Origin: Varroa destructor
Lineage: Eukaryota > Arthropoda > Arachnida > Mesostigmata > Varroidae
Direction: 5' to 3'
DNA: 64,000 nt
Assembly (NCBI RefSeq): GCF_002443255.2
Contig: NW_019211455.1
Span: forward strand, 23,201,883-23,265,882
Below are positions 47,719 through 59,953 of this stretch, one piece after another (position 1 is the stretch's first letter; each line of letters starts with the position of its first letter). The position numbers and the translations under genes were made by a program. Below the pieces are notes generated by a model, which was given only the letters and a program-made list of their open reading frames with translations, ran no database searches and was not told where the DNA came from.

Positions 47719-47903
47719 TCTTTTCTTATTCGAAACGCGTTCAATCGAGGTACGGCTGCAGCATCGTACAGACGGGCGAAGCTCTGATACGAGGACTCGT
47801 GCCCACCAGAGAATGCGTCCTATATTTCGATACTTTCATCTCCATGTTTCTATTCTAGAAACTTATATTCACGATGCTTCGTCTTTTACTGGAACTGCTT
47901 GCG
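47719..47903 (+). CDS. Internal exon candidate (185 nt)
   Basis: The acceptor CCTGGTTCTCTTTTTCCCTCAG ends at 47718 and the donor GCTTGCG|GTGAGC starts at 47904. In the frame with one prefix base, 61 codons are open through the interval, reading LFLFETRSIEVRLQHRTDGR at the start and IFRYFHLHVSILETYIHDAS later, and leaving in phase 1. Another frame is open for 45 codons and then stops. Both sites are strong, which favours a real exon. No motif identifies it. Confidence 0.33.
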
Positions 47904-50369
47904 GTGAGCGACAACTGGGACATCGATACAAAGTACGACACTGATCGATGCAAATAACGAAAATTAGTATACGAAACGGTCTCGGCCAACGCACATTTTT
48001 TTAGCCCACTTAAAAATGGGTCTGTTCGTTTTGTCTGTGATATGTCACGTTAACGGTTACTTTTCATTGTTATACTTGTAAATGTGTTCATCTCCATTGA
48101 ACAAACATACCGAAACGTATTTGGATGTTGTTTATTGAATGAAATAGTTAGAAATGCTTGCCGTCGTTCCAACGAAGACAGGACAACAAAAGGCTAGAAG
48201 AGCCTTCTCGGTTTGCGTCCCCGATTGAAGAGTACCATCGTATTATTTCCATATTTGTGTAACAGATTGGTTTTGAGACCCGTCCGCACCCATGTGGAGT
48301 ATGTAACATAATAATTTATTGTAGAAAGTTATGCGAGTAGGACGTGCAATCGATGACAGTAATAGGGGATCTCAAACGATTGTATCGGAACTTGAACGTT
48401 ACCGTTGTATTGGCGGTACTCTACCGAAACGAACATTCTATCATTGATTGTTTGTTTAAGATGTCGATTAGCGAGTGACGATTCGAGTGGTTCTGATAAT
48501 GTTTACATTCACGCGAAGGTCATCGGCATATAGTCCTGATGCTTAAACTGTGTATGAATTATTACCAAACTGAATTTTAAAGCTTAGAAATTAAAGATAG
48601 CTGACGGCACCTTCGTCGTTATCCTTTCATCTGAACTGCTATAGGGCGCAGATACGGGAGCAAGGACGTAATCAGGCATGGCTCACGGAAACAATAAAAC
48701 TCAACGCGACAACTGGACGCATTATGCAGAATGCGAAGAGATAAGCTCGTCTTAGCCAACGCACTCCCCCTGACTCCTTGCGCTCTTCTGAACTACAAAC
48801 GCCACTGGGTGTTCGAAGCAGACAGGCTGGAAACAATCGCGCAGGCGACCTCCGCTTCTCAAGGGAGAGTTGATTCTATGCGATCAATAACTAAACTAGT
48901 GTTATTCCATCGCGATGACCACCCCGTCAGCACGGCTATACGCAGCACTGAACATTCGTGGCAAGAAAGCGACCTCATGCAAGCGAACGATGCCGTCTGC
49001 ATGAGACGAAGTGCGTTTGCAAGAGTCTAGCGAAACTGCTCTTCCAGCATTCCGGCTCTTTGCCGACATAGCATCGCTTCTCTGACACACAGTCAATTTA
49101 TGACCGCTAAAAAGGAAAATATTAGACAGTCATTGTCTCCTAGTACTGTTCTTCGTCCTGCTGCTTCCGCTGCCGCTGCTAAGGCTGCGGCGGCGACGAC
49201 TGGTGAATTTATCGCGCGTCACAGAGAAAAAAAACACCGAGCGACTTAGCCTCAAAAAAAGCACGCAGCAACAGCGGCAGCGGCAGCGGATCCGGTCCGC
49301 AAACGCTGAAGAACCCGTGAGCCCACCGCCGTCGACAATACAAACGAAATACATTGATACATCGTGATGGGAGACTCTGCTGTAGTAACCATCGTAGTTG
49401 TTGCATCTACGGCAGCGACGGCAATAACGACAGCGGCGGTAGCAATATACAGCATGCAAGCCTAACGGCATGAGTAATGCTACAACTACGATCTTCAATC
49501 TAAGAAAATATATAACAGCGCATAGCGAAACATTGCCCTTTAGGAATCGTCTTAGGTGGTTCAGTTCGATTCGACTTGGCTTAAGCCTGCCACTGATCCC
49601 TGTGATGGCGACCGTCGGAACTAGCAGCTTAATAAATAGTCTTCGCTGATCAATACTTTCTCGCTCAGTGGACCCGAGTTTATCTATCCCGCCAAAGATG
49701 GCGGCGAAATCGCGCTGGGTCGATGATCATCCTCGGCTAGAACGGAGACCATTGCTAGCTAGGGCAACGAGCAGTTCGTTTCTCTTTTTCGGCAACAAAA
49801 GGCGCATCCAAAAAATGCCGCCATTTTCCGACTTTCCACTTCTGTGAGCTACAATTGAATACTCTACTAACGATGACCATAGGTAACGAACGACAGATAA
49901 CGGCTGAAAATTGACTATAGCTTGCTTGTATTTGGAATCAGTTGAAATTTCTCGCCTTTTTCTTTTTGCAAGTCTATGTCAGGTTTCGAAGTGTCGTGAA
50001 GTATAAGGAAAAGAATGGAAATCAGGTGAGAAGTAGATGATTTGGATCTTCACGTTTCTGCCACATCATTGTCTTGCATGGTGCGCTCGTGCATATTTGT
50101 GTCATTGCTTTTAGGTTCCTGCGTCGGCGGTAGTAAATCGCTTTGCCGGAAAAGCACGTAAAAAAATTCACTGAGCAATATACTGGCTCCGGAAAGCATT
50201 TGCTATACCTCTTTACAATTTTCATTGTCGTATGAAATTTTTTGGCACCTCTGTGGTACCTCCCATTTCGTCCTTCTGGACCACGTCACGGGATGCTACA
50301 GTGTGTTTACCTTTTGTTAAAAAAACTAAAGGTAAATGAAAAATTTTGTAGAGTTTTTTTTTTTTCTAG

Positions 50370-50617
50370 ATTTACACATGTCCAGGGAGCATGACATGCT
50401 TATTCGCTGTTGGGCTTTGGTTAGAAGCTATCAGTGCTCATCTTGAAATAGCAAGGCCACTATACGTAGCATTCTTTATGAAAAAAAAAGATGTATCAAC
50501 ACAGAGTCGCCCAAAACGTACGACTTTGATAAATGAAGTAAACTTACAAGATACTACAAGAAACTTTGCACCTTGGTCTGTCGAAATGGGTTTTAGGCTA
50601 ACAAATATAAATCTGAG
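50370..50617 (+). CDS. Internal exon candidate (248 nt) with strong splice sites
   Basis: A 12-T tract plus CTAG forms the acceptor ending at 50369, and CTGAG|GTAAGG is the donor at 50618. From the first base to the donor one frame is open throughout (82 codons plus two bases): IYTCPGSMTCLFAVGLWLEA, then a moderately hydrophobic part, then DTTRNFAPWSVEMGFRLTNI. The other frames are interrupted. This is the cleanest exon-like interval in the window. The donor phase (2) fits an acceptor at 52382. The peptide matches no family known to me. Confidence 0.42.
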
Positions 50618-51513
50618 GTAAGGCATCCAGGCTCAAAGGCTCCCAGGAAAAGCTTTTAAAGACAAACTTTAAACAAGTTTGATGCAATTAGAGGTTTAAA
50701 AGAGCGACACTTTTCAACTTTGCTGAAAAAAGTATGCCTGTGGCTAGTCCGTGTTCGCTTGCCATGGAAACAACTAGGTACTGAGGTATTGAATACTGTA
50801 TATTATTATATTATTGAATAACGGTATTGAATAACGTATATATATGTATATTACACTATGTAAGATGAGCCCTATGCTGTCCGATCGTGGAAGTGGTTAT
50901 ACTAGTAAGATATGGTGCCCATCGCAATCGATAGCGAGCTTGCTCGTCCTAAAAGGATACGAAGTAGGTTTTTATACAAACTACAAGTATTACGGAATTT
51001 GAATGTAACGTTGAAAGAAAGCTGTAACAATTTTAGTGAAATCGTAGCAGATCTACATAGGATTGTAGATTGGAGGTATGCTTAGAAGGCTACTGAAAAC
51101 TAGGGACTTGTTTGATTTGAGGCCCAATCTTACAGAGAGGAATATGAAAAGGCTCTTTGCTCGAACTTAACCTAACGGCGCGCTGGCGAAATGCTATAGA
51201 TGTTTACCCCTAGGGTATCTCAAGCGTTATCATCTTGCATAGCGATAAGCAACATTGTGACCTTGTGTGTCTTTATTTTTGATAAGTAAATTGATTGTTT
51301 CAAAGAAAAGCAATAATTAGATTTATGTAATATACTTTTTTGCAATTAGTCTTGCTCTAATATTCAAGCTTTAACGTGGTTTGCGGCTTTCTGATAATTT
51401 CCAAGCAATCTCGCGACGACGCATGCCGTCTTTTAAGACAGGCGTATTAGCGAAGCGCCGCTGATAGGACATAGCTAATTCTGAAACGACGGTGCCTGAT
51501 TGTTGTACCTTGC

Positions 51514-51515
<2 letters not shown>

Positions 51516-51551
<36 letters not shown>
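51516..51551. repeat. (CT)n microsatellite
   Basis: About 18 uninterrupted CT units. It creates a long ER-repeat frame on the minus strand that is not a gene. Confidence 0.95.
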
Positions 51552-51554
<3 letters not shown>

Positions 51555-52317
51555 TATGTAGATGTATATGGACTACGTGGGGAAGACGTTATATAACAGA
51601 GTGATGGGCATTTGTCGAAAACGACATTAGCAATAGCAGGCAGTCGGGATACCAACTGCTTAAATTAGTTTCATTGCATTTTTCTACGTAAATACCAACA
51701 AAAACTGTCGTGATAGTAACCAATAGGCCCATTTCAACGTGCCTATATAACGTCACCATGGTAGTCACTGGTGCATTAATGTGTGTGAGTGTGCCTCGAC
51801 TACTACCAGCGCGTTGCTGTTATAATATCACCGTCGCAAGCAAATTGCTACCTTCACGGGCATATGTATCGTTTGAGTCATTGTGTCGCACATTGGTAAA
51901 TTAGTCACAATCAGCTGATTCAGAGAAAAGCCCGCCATTGACACCCATCCATATACACTGTTCCCATACGTGAATGATGCGGGCCGAGGGTCGCTCGTGA
52001 ACACCCTGTACGGATCCGGACGGAGACAAGATGCAAGCTCCCAGACACCTAGATACCCATCATATGATATCACAATATCACGCAACATTGCTAGCTATTC
52101 CGTAAAAGCAAGCATATGTTTTCTCATGAGCTGAGGCTCACAATCGAACAAGTTATCTGTGTACATGCTTGTGTGTACGACAAGCAAAGTCAAAGATATA
52201 TAGTGTACAGTCAGTCAATCAGTGCATATATCTCATGTCCCTGCGCATTGTTTACTCTGCAACAGTACGACCAACGCGTTCGGAAAGAATTCGAACCTCT
52301 ACCGCCACGGTGCTCCC

Positions 52318-52848
52318 ATGCTGTGGCTGTTGTTGGTGTTGCGACGTCTGCTCCTGTTGTTTCCGCTGACTTCAGTTTGCAGGAGTCTACACTTTGACCG
52401 CAACGAACTCTGGGCATCGCGTACGTTCGTAAAGCTATTATACATACATAACGTCTATTCGACGAAACTGAACGAAGGAGCCGACGACAACAGCAATGCA
52501 GACAACGACGAACGATCATATGCGAAGGAAGAAAAGCGAGGTATGAAGCCAATGGCCGGCACGGAATTTCAAGCCGTTGGAATTCTGCGGGAAACGGGTG
52601 AATCAAGCAGCAAACGAACGGGAGTTGGGCGCATAGGTGGTCGAAAGGGCCAGAGTGGGCTTCCATTCAGACATCCTTTTCCTGGAACTTTTGCCGTTGC
52701 TTTCCGCTGTCGCGTCTGCTACTGTCGCCCGGCTGATGTTGTTGATTTGCTGACTATTGTAGCAGAAGCAACAAATGTTGTTGTTGTTGTTGTTGTTGTT
52801 GTCGAGGTTGCTGCTTCTGCTAGCGTATCTGCCGCTGTTGCGTTGTAA
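52318..52848 (+). CDS. Candidate secreted precursor, or later exon of the 50.37 kb gene
   Basis: From an ATG at 52318 the frame runs 176 codons. Residues 1-21 (MLWLLLVLRRLLLLFPLTSVC) resemble a signal peptide, though with a double arginine in the core. The rest is polar and has dibasic sites: EEKRG, SSSKRTG and GGRKG, the pattern of a prepropeptide, and the last two would release a short peptide ahead of Gly-Arg-Lys. Alternatively the strong acceptor GACTTCAGTTTGCAG (AG at 52381-52382) starts an exon that joins the 50370-50617 exon in phase, and CGAG|GTATGA at 52541 could end it. The final ~35 residues come largely from a (GTT)n repeat and are probably not translated. Confidence 0.28.
   Translation: MLWLLLVLRRLLLLFPLTSVCRSLHFDRNELWASRTFVKLLYIHNVYSTKLNEGADDNSNADNDERSYAKEEKRGMKPMAGTEFQAVGILRETGESSSKRTGVGRIGGRKGQSGLPFRHPFPGTFAVAFRCRVCYCRPADVVDLLTIVAEATNVVVVVVVVVEVAASASVSAAVAL
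52776..52802. repeat. (GTT)n trinucleotide repeat
   Basis: Nine GTT units, giving a poly-valine run in the plus frame and poly-asparagine on the minus strand. Confidence 0.9.
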
Positions 52849-53319
52849 AAAGATACACCTGTGTACCGGTCGCTTGTGGCAACGGAGTCGTCGCCTGTGC
52901 CGATACGGACGCTGATCGTGTTTGCCTATGCGTGGCATAGCGATTATATGTTCTCTGTACAACAGCTCCTCCGATTGCTTCCACTAGAGCTGACTAGCAA
53001 TTGGACGAAATCAGACGCTTTGCTAGGCGGCATTTTTCGCTTTCCTGCTGTTAGCGGCGTTCGTTAATTTCGTAGCTCGTTCCATAGAAGCAGTAACAAT
53101 GAGTAAATGGTGCGGTATTCCGAGAGGAGAACTGGCAAAAACAGCAATCCTGTTTGTCCACTGCTAACATCAGCTTCATTGGTGCAAAGATATCGTCGTT
53201 GGCAGTTGTTCGGCAAGGACGATAGCAATTCAATGTTGTCCTTAGCCGTTATAGGCACTGCTGGTATTGGTACATCGTTAAACGACAAGCCACCGAAAGA
53301 TTACACTGCTATGTGAGGC

Positions 53320-55100
53320 TGCCTAAAAAAAGGCCTGTCTGGCGTAAATGTATCGATAGAGATCTTTAACGTATTTTCGGTATGATGGCTGATGAACGGT
53401 AGGACAGCTGCCTTAATGAGCCATTACCTAAATGTAGCCTCAGACGGACCTCTGGCTACTAGCGTAGCAAAAACTCAATTACTGTAAATCAAATAAGCGT
53501 AAATATAAAATCTATTCGAAAAAAAAAAAACATTAGTCAACGACTGAAAAATGACCCTTTGAAGCGTGTGGTCATTTATCTATATATGCGAGCTCAATTT
53601 AAAATTAATTATAATTAAAAAAAGAAGTCCTATCGCTCGGGCGTCAGCTCAATGAGCAATTTACTATGTGCGTGAGAAAAAAAAGTTTCCCTTTGTTAAG
53701 AAAATTAAGATCTATGTCTTACCCCAAACAAAGATTGGGGTTTTGTAGAGCCCCGGTCGGTTCTTCGGACGACTGCTACTTCACGACAGAAGATCCTAAT
53801 GTGCAATAGCTGCAACAGAAAACCGCTTTCGTAATAAAAACTACAGAAGTAATTTGACCGTTCATCCAATAGATTACGCTACCGTATATCGTTCACCGAG
53901 AAAACGATTCTGTTGGTTCAAATTCATAGATATCTCAAAGACGAGCCGGCAATAAGCGAACGCAGCGTATACTTTACAATTAGCCGTTTCCAATTAAACA
54001 GGTATGAACGATACGGCGGGTAAAATTCCGCCTATTTAATGAATTCCATGAGACCAACCAACGATTAGCGTTAATAGAGTTAAAACTCCTAAAAAAAAAA
54101 AAGACAGGGGGTTTATCGTCAGCATCACGCGACTGAACGGTCCCTGTATACGGTGAGCGATGCGAATAGGTGTGTTTTGGCCAAAAATAACGAAAATATA
54201 GTGGAAATTAAGTGCTACTTTCATGTTATGCCTCGCCAAAAAGTTGTAAAACGTGTTATTCCTAGCATTCGTAGGTAGGTAGCCTAATCAGTGGTGTCGT
54301 TCGTATGTCCTTCTAAGCTTTTAAGAGGCTTCTCGACATCTGATTTTTGCCAGGGGCTTCATTCGCTATTTGGATTCCCTTGAATTCCTTTGATAAATCT
54401 TTAAAGGAGTATTTACAAAGGAGATATACTTAAGTTTGCTATAATATGTTTCCGATAGTGAAAAGACCGTAGGGAAGCATTGTGCAGTATTGAAGATTTA
54501 CTAATTGGAAAGCGACAGATCCGTTGCACTGATAATTCACTACTTCGACGCTGAGTGAAGATAATGAAGCGTTCTTAATCGCTCTGGTAACGAAGCGAAG
54601 ATATTTGAATGTTGCACGTAAGTTCCTATTGTTACTCCTTGTTAATTTTAAGTGCTATATTAAGCCCTGCTCAAACGAACAAAATATGTTAATATAATCC
54701 AAGAAAATTAGGTGCTCCGAATTATCTCCAGCTGTCCTTCTGTTCAATAAGTGTTCGTCTGTCATACGTTGCTACTGCCTCAACGACTGCGAGGAGCGAA
54801 CTTGTTGGATCGAAATATACACACAGATAAGTTATATCGAGGTATATAAGCAGAATTCAGATACGCACACTCAACGCGTGACCATCTGAGACGATAACAT
54901 CCTATGTATTACATGCGGCCCTCAAAAGTGTTGCGGGCTGAAATATAGTTCTATCACCGAATGTTTCAGCTAGACGAGAACTATCCTGTGATCCCGGTAG
55001 CGATTCATCAAGAACTAGCGCGCACCTGTCAGATACCCGCAGTATATTGCTAATTGTTCGTTTGAGTTGTCTAAAATAGCCGGTAAAAGCGCTGATGCCG
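53320..55100. other. No supported gene
   Basis: AT-rich, with poly-A runs near 53519-53530 and 54090-54101 and no frame above 70 codons that looks like protein. A minus-strand frame of about 80 codons at 54.89-55.16 kb (hydrophobic AIVVAAAAACGGISAFTGYF at its start) lies just past the donor at 55164 and is noted there. Confidence 0.4.
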
Positions 55101-55164
55101 CCACAGGCTGCAGCAGCGGCTACAACAATGGCGCTCGCTTTATGAGTAAGTATTTTTTACTCAC

Positions 55165-55326
55165 CAGGTAGTATACATTCGAGTTCAACATGGATTGCTT
55201 CTGGGGGTCTGCTGATATAACTATAATGCCCAGAACAGCAAAAGCAGCAGCAAGAAGAAGAGCCTTGCCTGTTAGCCCGCCACGGTTATCATCACCAACG
55301 TTGATCTCTCTGGCTGTGACGCGCAT
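55165..55326 (-). CDS. Exon candidate with a membrane helix
   Basis: From an ATG at 55326 on the minus strand 54 codons are open, ending exactly at the donor TACCTG|GTGAGT in phase 0. A charged N-terminal part (MRVTAREINVGDDNRGG) precedes a clean membrane helix (KALLLAAAFAVLGIIVISAD) and a polar end. The frame is open upstream to about 55375, so the exon may start earlier at an acceptor. The ATG context is weak (C at -3). The layout suits a type II or multi-pass protein; no family recognised. Confidence 0.35.
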
Positions 55327-55474
55327 GCGTACTGACCCCGCTCTTCCTTCTACATGTTCCCGAGATACAAATATGTTTTTTATCTATATTATTTTCTGAC
55401 AGGTGTCTCATTGCTTTTTAATATCACCGTGTCGAATCGCATCGAAAGAAGCAAACCGCTCCCTCTCTGGGTAC

Positions 55475-55528
55475 CTTCCAGGCTTTGGAGCCGCTAGAAA
55501 CAGTTGATCAACACCGATCAGCGTTGCG
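55475..55528 (-). CDS. Small exon candidate upstream of the 55.17 kb exon
   Basis: The minus-strand acceptor TCTGCTTCACTCTTTTCAG ends at 55529. With one prefix base the frame reads ATLIGVDQLFLAAPKPGR and meets the donor CCTGGAAG|GTACCC at 55474; unspliced it stays open to a TGA at 55408-55410 (39 codons). Either a 54-nt internal exon or a short terminal exon is possible. It precedes the membrane-helix exon on the same strand, but a phase-compatible acceptor there is poor. Confidence 0.25.
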
Positions 55529-56137
55529 CTGAAAAGAGTGAAGCAGAACGTTTGTTGGAACAACTGTGTTTCGACCACAAGTCTCATGCCAACTAAAACA
55601 AGACAAAATAAATCGGCACGAGTGAATCAGCGCTAGCTGAATCAACGACGAACGCTGGTTGACGCGCCATCCAGTTGCAGGTCACTATTCGGCCAGCATC
55701 GGGACACCCCACTACGACGAGAATACACCCTCGTATATGTACCTACATACTAGGACACATAGACCGGCAGCGAACTACGCGAAACACATTTACTCAATAT
55801 TGTAGCCTCGTTCCCTTAGCTTTCCGCCGTCACACACAAGTACTAGTAAGCTCAGTGCACGGAAGAAGGAACAGCGCCAAAATTAAAGAGCATATCCCAC
55901 CCAAGAGAGGAAAATACATGCGAGTCGCGTCGTGCGACGCGGTAAACGTTGCCGTATAGCGCTCGAGTCGGTCAGCATCAATGATCGTATCAGTGATGCC
56001 ATGACGAGCTAATACTTCTGTTGATTATTTAATGCACAACTAAAAGCATTAAAAAGTCAAGAGTATAAGCACTGTAAATGAGGAACGGGGGGTGAACGAA
56101 AGAAACGGACGGGGTCAGGTGCGATAGGCAAAAACAT

Positions 56138-56155
56138 TGTCGTCGTCGTCGTCGC
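56138..56155. repeat. (GTC)n trinucleotide repeat
   Basis: Six GTC/CGT units. Confidence 0.8.
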
Positions 56156-56386
56156 TGCCATCGCAGTCTTCTTTCGTACGAGATGTTGACGGTGATGACG
56201 CGGGTGGCGCTAATGATGAAAGCGGGTGGCTTTTAGAGAAACGCGATCGTGCCACATAAAGAAACAGCGATGCGAAAAACGTTGTTGGCTCACTAATGCG
56301 TCTTCGATGGCGGTGCAGTAATAGAAACAGTTCACGTAGCGGATTTGAAACCGTAAGCTAGTTAGCAGTAGAAGTAGCAGCACGTT

Positions 56387-56559
56387 ATGCTTACCGCTGT
56401 CACGATGGACGCATCGCAAAGTAGGGTCCAGCTGGCAGTCGGCCGAACCGACTCAGGCCCGCGACTCCAGAGGCAAATACGGCGGAGGAAAGCAGCAACG
56501 GTAAATAACGTTGGTGTCTGCCCCCTCGCACCGTCCGAGACGATCAGGGCGGGCTGTTT
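56387..56559 (+). CDS. First-exon candidate ending at a strong donor
   Basis: A plus frame opening with ATG (MLTAVTMDASQSRVQLAVGR) is open to the donor GCTGTTTG|GTAAGT near 56560, about 57 codons. It continues with a basic LQRQIRRRKAA segment. If unspliced it would end at 56650. The base at -3 is G. No signal peptide or domain; the donor is the main support. Confidence 0.22.
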
Positions 56560-59099
56560 GGTAAGTGTCTTGGAAAATTTAAAAGAAAATACGCCAAAGG
56601 CAACACATTTTTCTCACATTCTCTCCCTAACGACGTTTATACCCAGCTAACTTACACGCGCACACGCAGGTATCGATGTACAATAACATTTAAAGTTTGC
56701 GTGCCACCCAGTGGAACGGAGCTTCTTTTCGGGTCGCCAAGTGGAACGTAACACGTAGCGCATACTAATAAGAACGAAAATACTATAAGAGTATTTTGCA
56801 GAGACATTAACAATTACAGATTATCCAACTCGTTGTTCTACGAGAAATCACTAGACCGCAAACGTCTTGTAATATAACTTATAATATAATATACGTGTTG
56901 GAAGATTTATGCAACACGCGTTTAAGCTGATCCTGTCACGCGTCTCTGATTTGTTAATGATGATTACTTAATGTAGTGGTAAAATCAATTTGAGCTCTTC
57001 GTGTCATCCGATTATTCAGAGCTATTCATCTGTCCTGTGATAGTAACAAAAAAATCTAGTGAACTTTTTCAGAGATTTCACCAATCTCCAAGGCTATCCA
57101 CCTTAGATTTCGGTAAAGGCATTTTAGTACATCTACTATTGCCCTTTCAGATCACACTGGCGTCGACCTCACGCGGTTACGTGAATCTGAAATGGCCAGC
57201 CAACTATAGAGATAGTCAACGCTTTTCCCACAGCCGAATACACCACAGTATCGTGGTGCAATACGCTTTGTTTGATTAGGCCGAACGTCCATGTGTCAAA
57301 CGCCGTTTGAGCTGCATGATCCAAGTTGACGGGACCGATAGGTTTATTTGCAAAATGTCTACCTTAGAGGCGCTGGAGAGAAATGGCTGTAATGTTGGCG
57401 CGTAGTTGCTAATTTCGAAACTGCCTCCGGATCTCCTACGACTGGCTGTCTGTACCGTTTATCACAAAGCGCCGTATAGATCCATTCTCTATACAGTCTT
57501 GTATCGTCATCACAGAGCGACTTACTCAGCCATCATTATTATCTGTTGGCCTATTCTTTATTGCTTTTCTATCCGGACTATTTGGACAGAAGGCAACAAC
57601 TGTAAGCTGGGGTTGAGCGTATCTAGGTCATTTCGTACGCTGTCGCCGATATCTTCGTACACGCAGGATAACGATAATATGGAGTTGAAGGTTGGCAGGC
57701 GTCTGACGCGACTTGTTGCGGCCGACACGACTCGACTGAGAAACCCCTTAACAGCTGACAAGTTTCACGCTATCGCCTGAAACCGAGCAACGTTTTGATT
57801 ACTTATTTTAGTAAAGTTGGTTGAGTTTCATTTTCCAACAATATTAAGTTATTATGTTATTAATAACTCGTACCATTTACCATTAGATAAAGTTCATCAT
57901 GAAAGAAAGATAACCTTGTTTATCGCTTCGAGTTGTCCATTTTTTTTGCACAACAGACGCTTAATGTTATTAGCAGCCTGATGCTATAGCCTAGCGAAGT
58001 TATTAGGAGTAATATAAAATTTCATACAGAAAAGACTAACTAATAATCAAAAACTATAGTATAAAAAAGTAATAATATTCTTAATTTTCTCACATTACCT
58101 CACACGACCCCATCCTCTATTTAGTACAAATGTGACCGTCTTCGAATGAGCGCGTTCCCATGACTGTCCGGCGGATAGAGGGTAGTAAGTAGCAGTCGTC
58201 GTAGCAGCTAAACTAGTGACGGTATCCTCAGCTTAAACTGAGTCACCCACTCCCTGAACTAGCCATTCGTTCAGTCCGGATAGGCAGGTGAGGGTTCCTT
58301 CAAGCTAATATCGTTACTCGAGCTGGACTATCCGTAGCGGTAACACGACTCTGATCCGGTGACGCGTCGCTCGGAAAGTACGCTTCGTCAGACGATGGAC
58401 ATGCAAATGTTGTCTTCCTAATTCGAATCAAAAGTATATTTACGTAAATAGCCGGTTGTATGCGGACAGCGAGGTACACAGTGACTCTCTATGAAGTGAG
58501 CACGTAGAATTGGTTATTTAACAATTGATCTTTCGTCCTACAAGGACAACTATATAGAATATACTAGAATTAACTCTACTAATATAAGTTAGAAAATGAT
58601 TGGAGCAATGTCGAGCCGAGGGAAAGTCCCATCTACATCAAAGGTTTAGCAAAAACACAGCCTTCATTTTATTTTTGATGATCACAATAACTTCCATACT
58701 GATTATACAGCAGTCAACGTGTTGTCAACATGGTGTTTGACATAGTAAAGGCTTGAACCTTCTACAGTACACTTAAGTATATAGACCACGAGTTGATATC
58801 TCGAAAATCTATCCACACAGCGATATCTAGATCCGTCGATGTGCGGCATTTTTATTGCTGAGGCCGTCGTTCAAAGCGCCGACGGTAGTTATGTACCAAA
58901 GGGGAAAAGTGCGTGGTGCAAGTTCCTGTTGTTCCGTCGGCTGTGCTAAATACATGTGATATCTCCTTATCGGTCTTCCTTGTGCTTCACCATAGGTAGA
59001 CCAATAATATTAGACGATCTAATTTGCATTAGATGACTGCATAAGTAGACTATTTGAATCGGTTAGAACAGAAACAGGTACCGTTATGCTGAGCTGTGA

Positions 59100-59224
59100 G
59101 CGAATCTAGTAAATACTATCGATAAAAAAATTGCCGTCCTGCACGTCCTCAGTGGTCCTTTATGTCCTCTCGAAAAACACCCGCGTGAACTAACAAAGCA
59201 GGGTATCGTTCGGCGTTTCCATCG
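59100..59224 (+). CDS. Exon candidate, pairs with 59812-59953
   Basis: After a TGA at 59097-59099 the frame is open for 41 codons plus two bases to the strong donor TTCCATCG|GTAAGTAAA. It reads KIAVLHVLSGPLCPLEKHPR followed by ELTKQGIVRRFH. There is no ATG, so it would be an internal exon; its acceptor is not clear. The donor phase (2) is complemented by the single prefix base of the exon at 59812 (codon CGA, Arg). No family recognised. Confidence 0.3.
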
Positions 59225-59811
59225 GTAAGTAAATATTCTTACGGTTATAATGGCTTTATAGATATGTTAGGCAACGGGCCGAACGCCGCCTAGTCTCTAT
59301 TTAAAGCACAGTTCAGCATGAATTAGTATTACCCCAATGCAATTGTTGTTGTTGTTTCTGTGCTAACCGTTTGCGTAACCGTTATTTACGGATGCTGATA
59401 AGCTAATCTGTGCGATCAATATTTAGCTTTGTGTTCTATGGCTGCTGTACTCGTTCAGAATGCACGATAAACTGTATAGTGTACGTGGGAACGTTATCAT
59501 TTCGTTTTTGTGCAGATGCTGTCTCTTCCGGCGACCCAAACGCTACTATTTTTACCATTGTTGATATGGCTGTTATTGTTGTTACCGATGCTATTACTAC
59601 TAGCGTACTTACATGTTGTTAGCTATGTAGAGTGGCAACATAATGCGACACGTGCTGTATGCGTGCTCGGAAACCTAGCTAGCGACAAAAGCACGTTCTG
59701 TCACATTGCTCTATTATCTGGATCGTTGACATTCGTTACGTGCACGCACGACACATCGATACGTTGGCGTCTTTTTGTGGTAACGGCCTTGCCTTTTCTT
59801 TCTCCTGGCAG

Positions 59812-59953
59812 AAATCGGGCTAAGAACGTCGGCAGTAATGAACTTCATACTGAAGCTGTCACCGGGAAAAACAAAGCCTCGATGATGGTGCGCCGGCGGA
59901 TGCGTCGTCGGTTACGAAACCTGAACGCTATATATAACGTGCTAGACACATGA
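59812..59953 (+). CDS. Terminal-exon candidate after 59100-59224
   Basis: The acceptor GCCTTTTCTTTCTCCTGGCAG ends at 59811 and is excellent. With one prefix base, 46 codons run to TGA: NRAKNVGSNELHTEAVTGKN, then the arginine-rich MVRRRMRRRLRNLN. The frame is also open upstream through the pyrimidine tract, where it reads a leucine run caused by TTG repeats (59510 onward). Joined to the previous exon across a 587-nt intron the frame is kept. Function unknown. Confidence 0.32.

Noticed and set aside
49130..49498. Minus-strand 122-codon arginine/cysteine-rich frame
   Set aside because: Produced by GCC/GCA-type imperfect trinucleotide repeats; two other minus frames are open over the same bases.
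53630..53700. GTCAGCTCAATGAGC as a possible tRNA A box
   Set aside because: No B box at the proper distance and no paired arms.
57406..57780. 124-codon plus frame ending NPLTADKFHAIA, considered as a gustatory-receptor end
   Set aside because: Lacks an ATG, has no donor or acceptor of quality, and the conserved TYhhhhhQF motif is missing.
59510..59640. Leucine-rich N-terminus of a 147-codon plus frame
   Set aside because: The leucines come from TTG-rich sequence, and the real support in this frame is the acceptor at 59811, so only the downstream part is kept.
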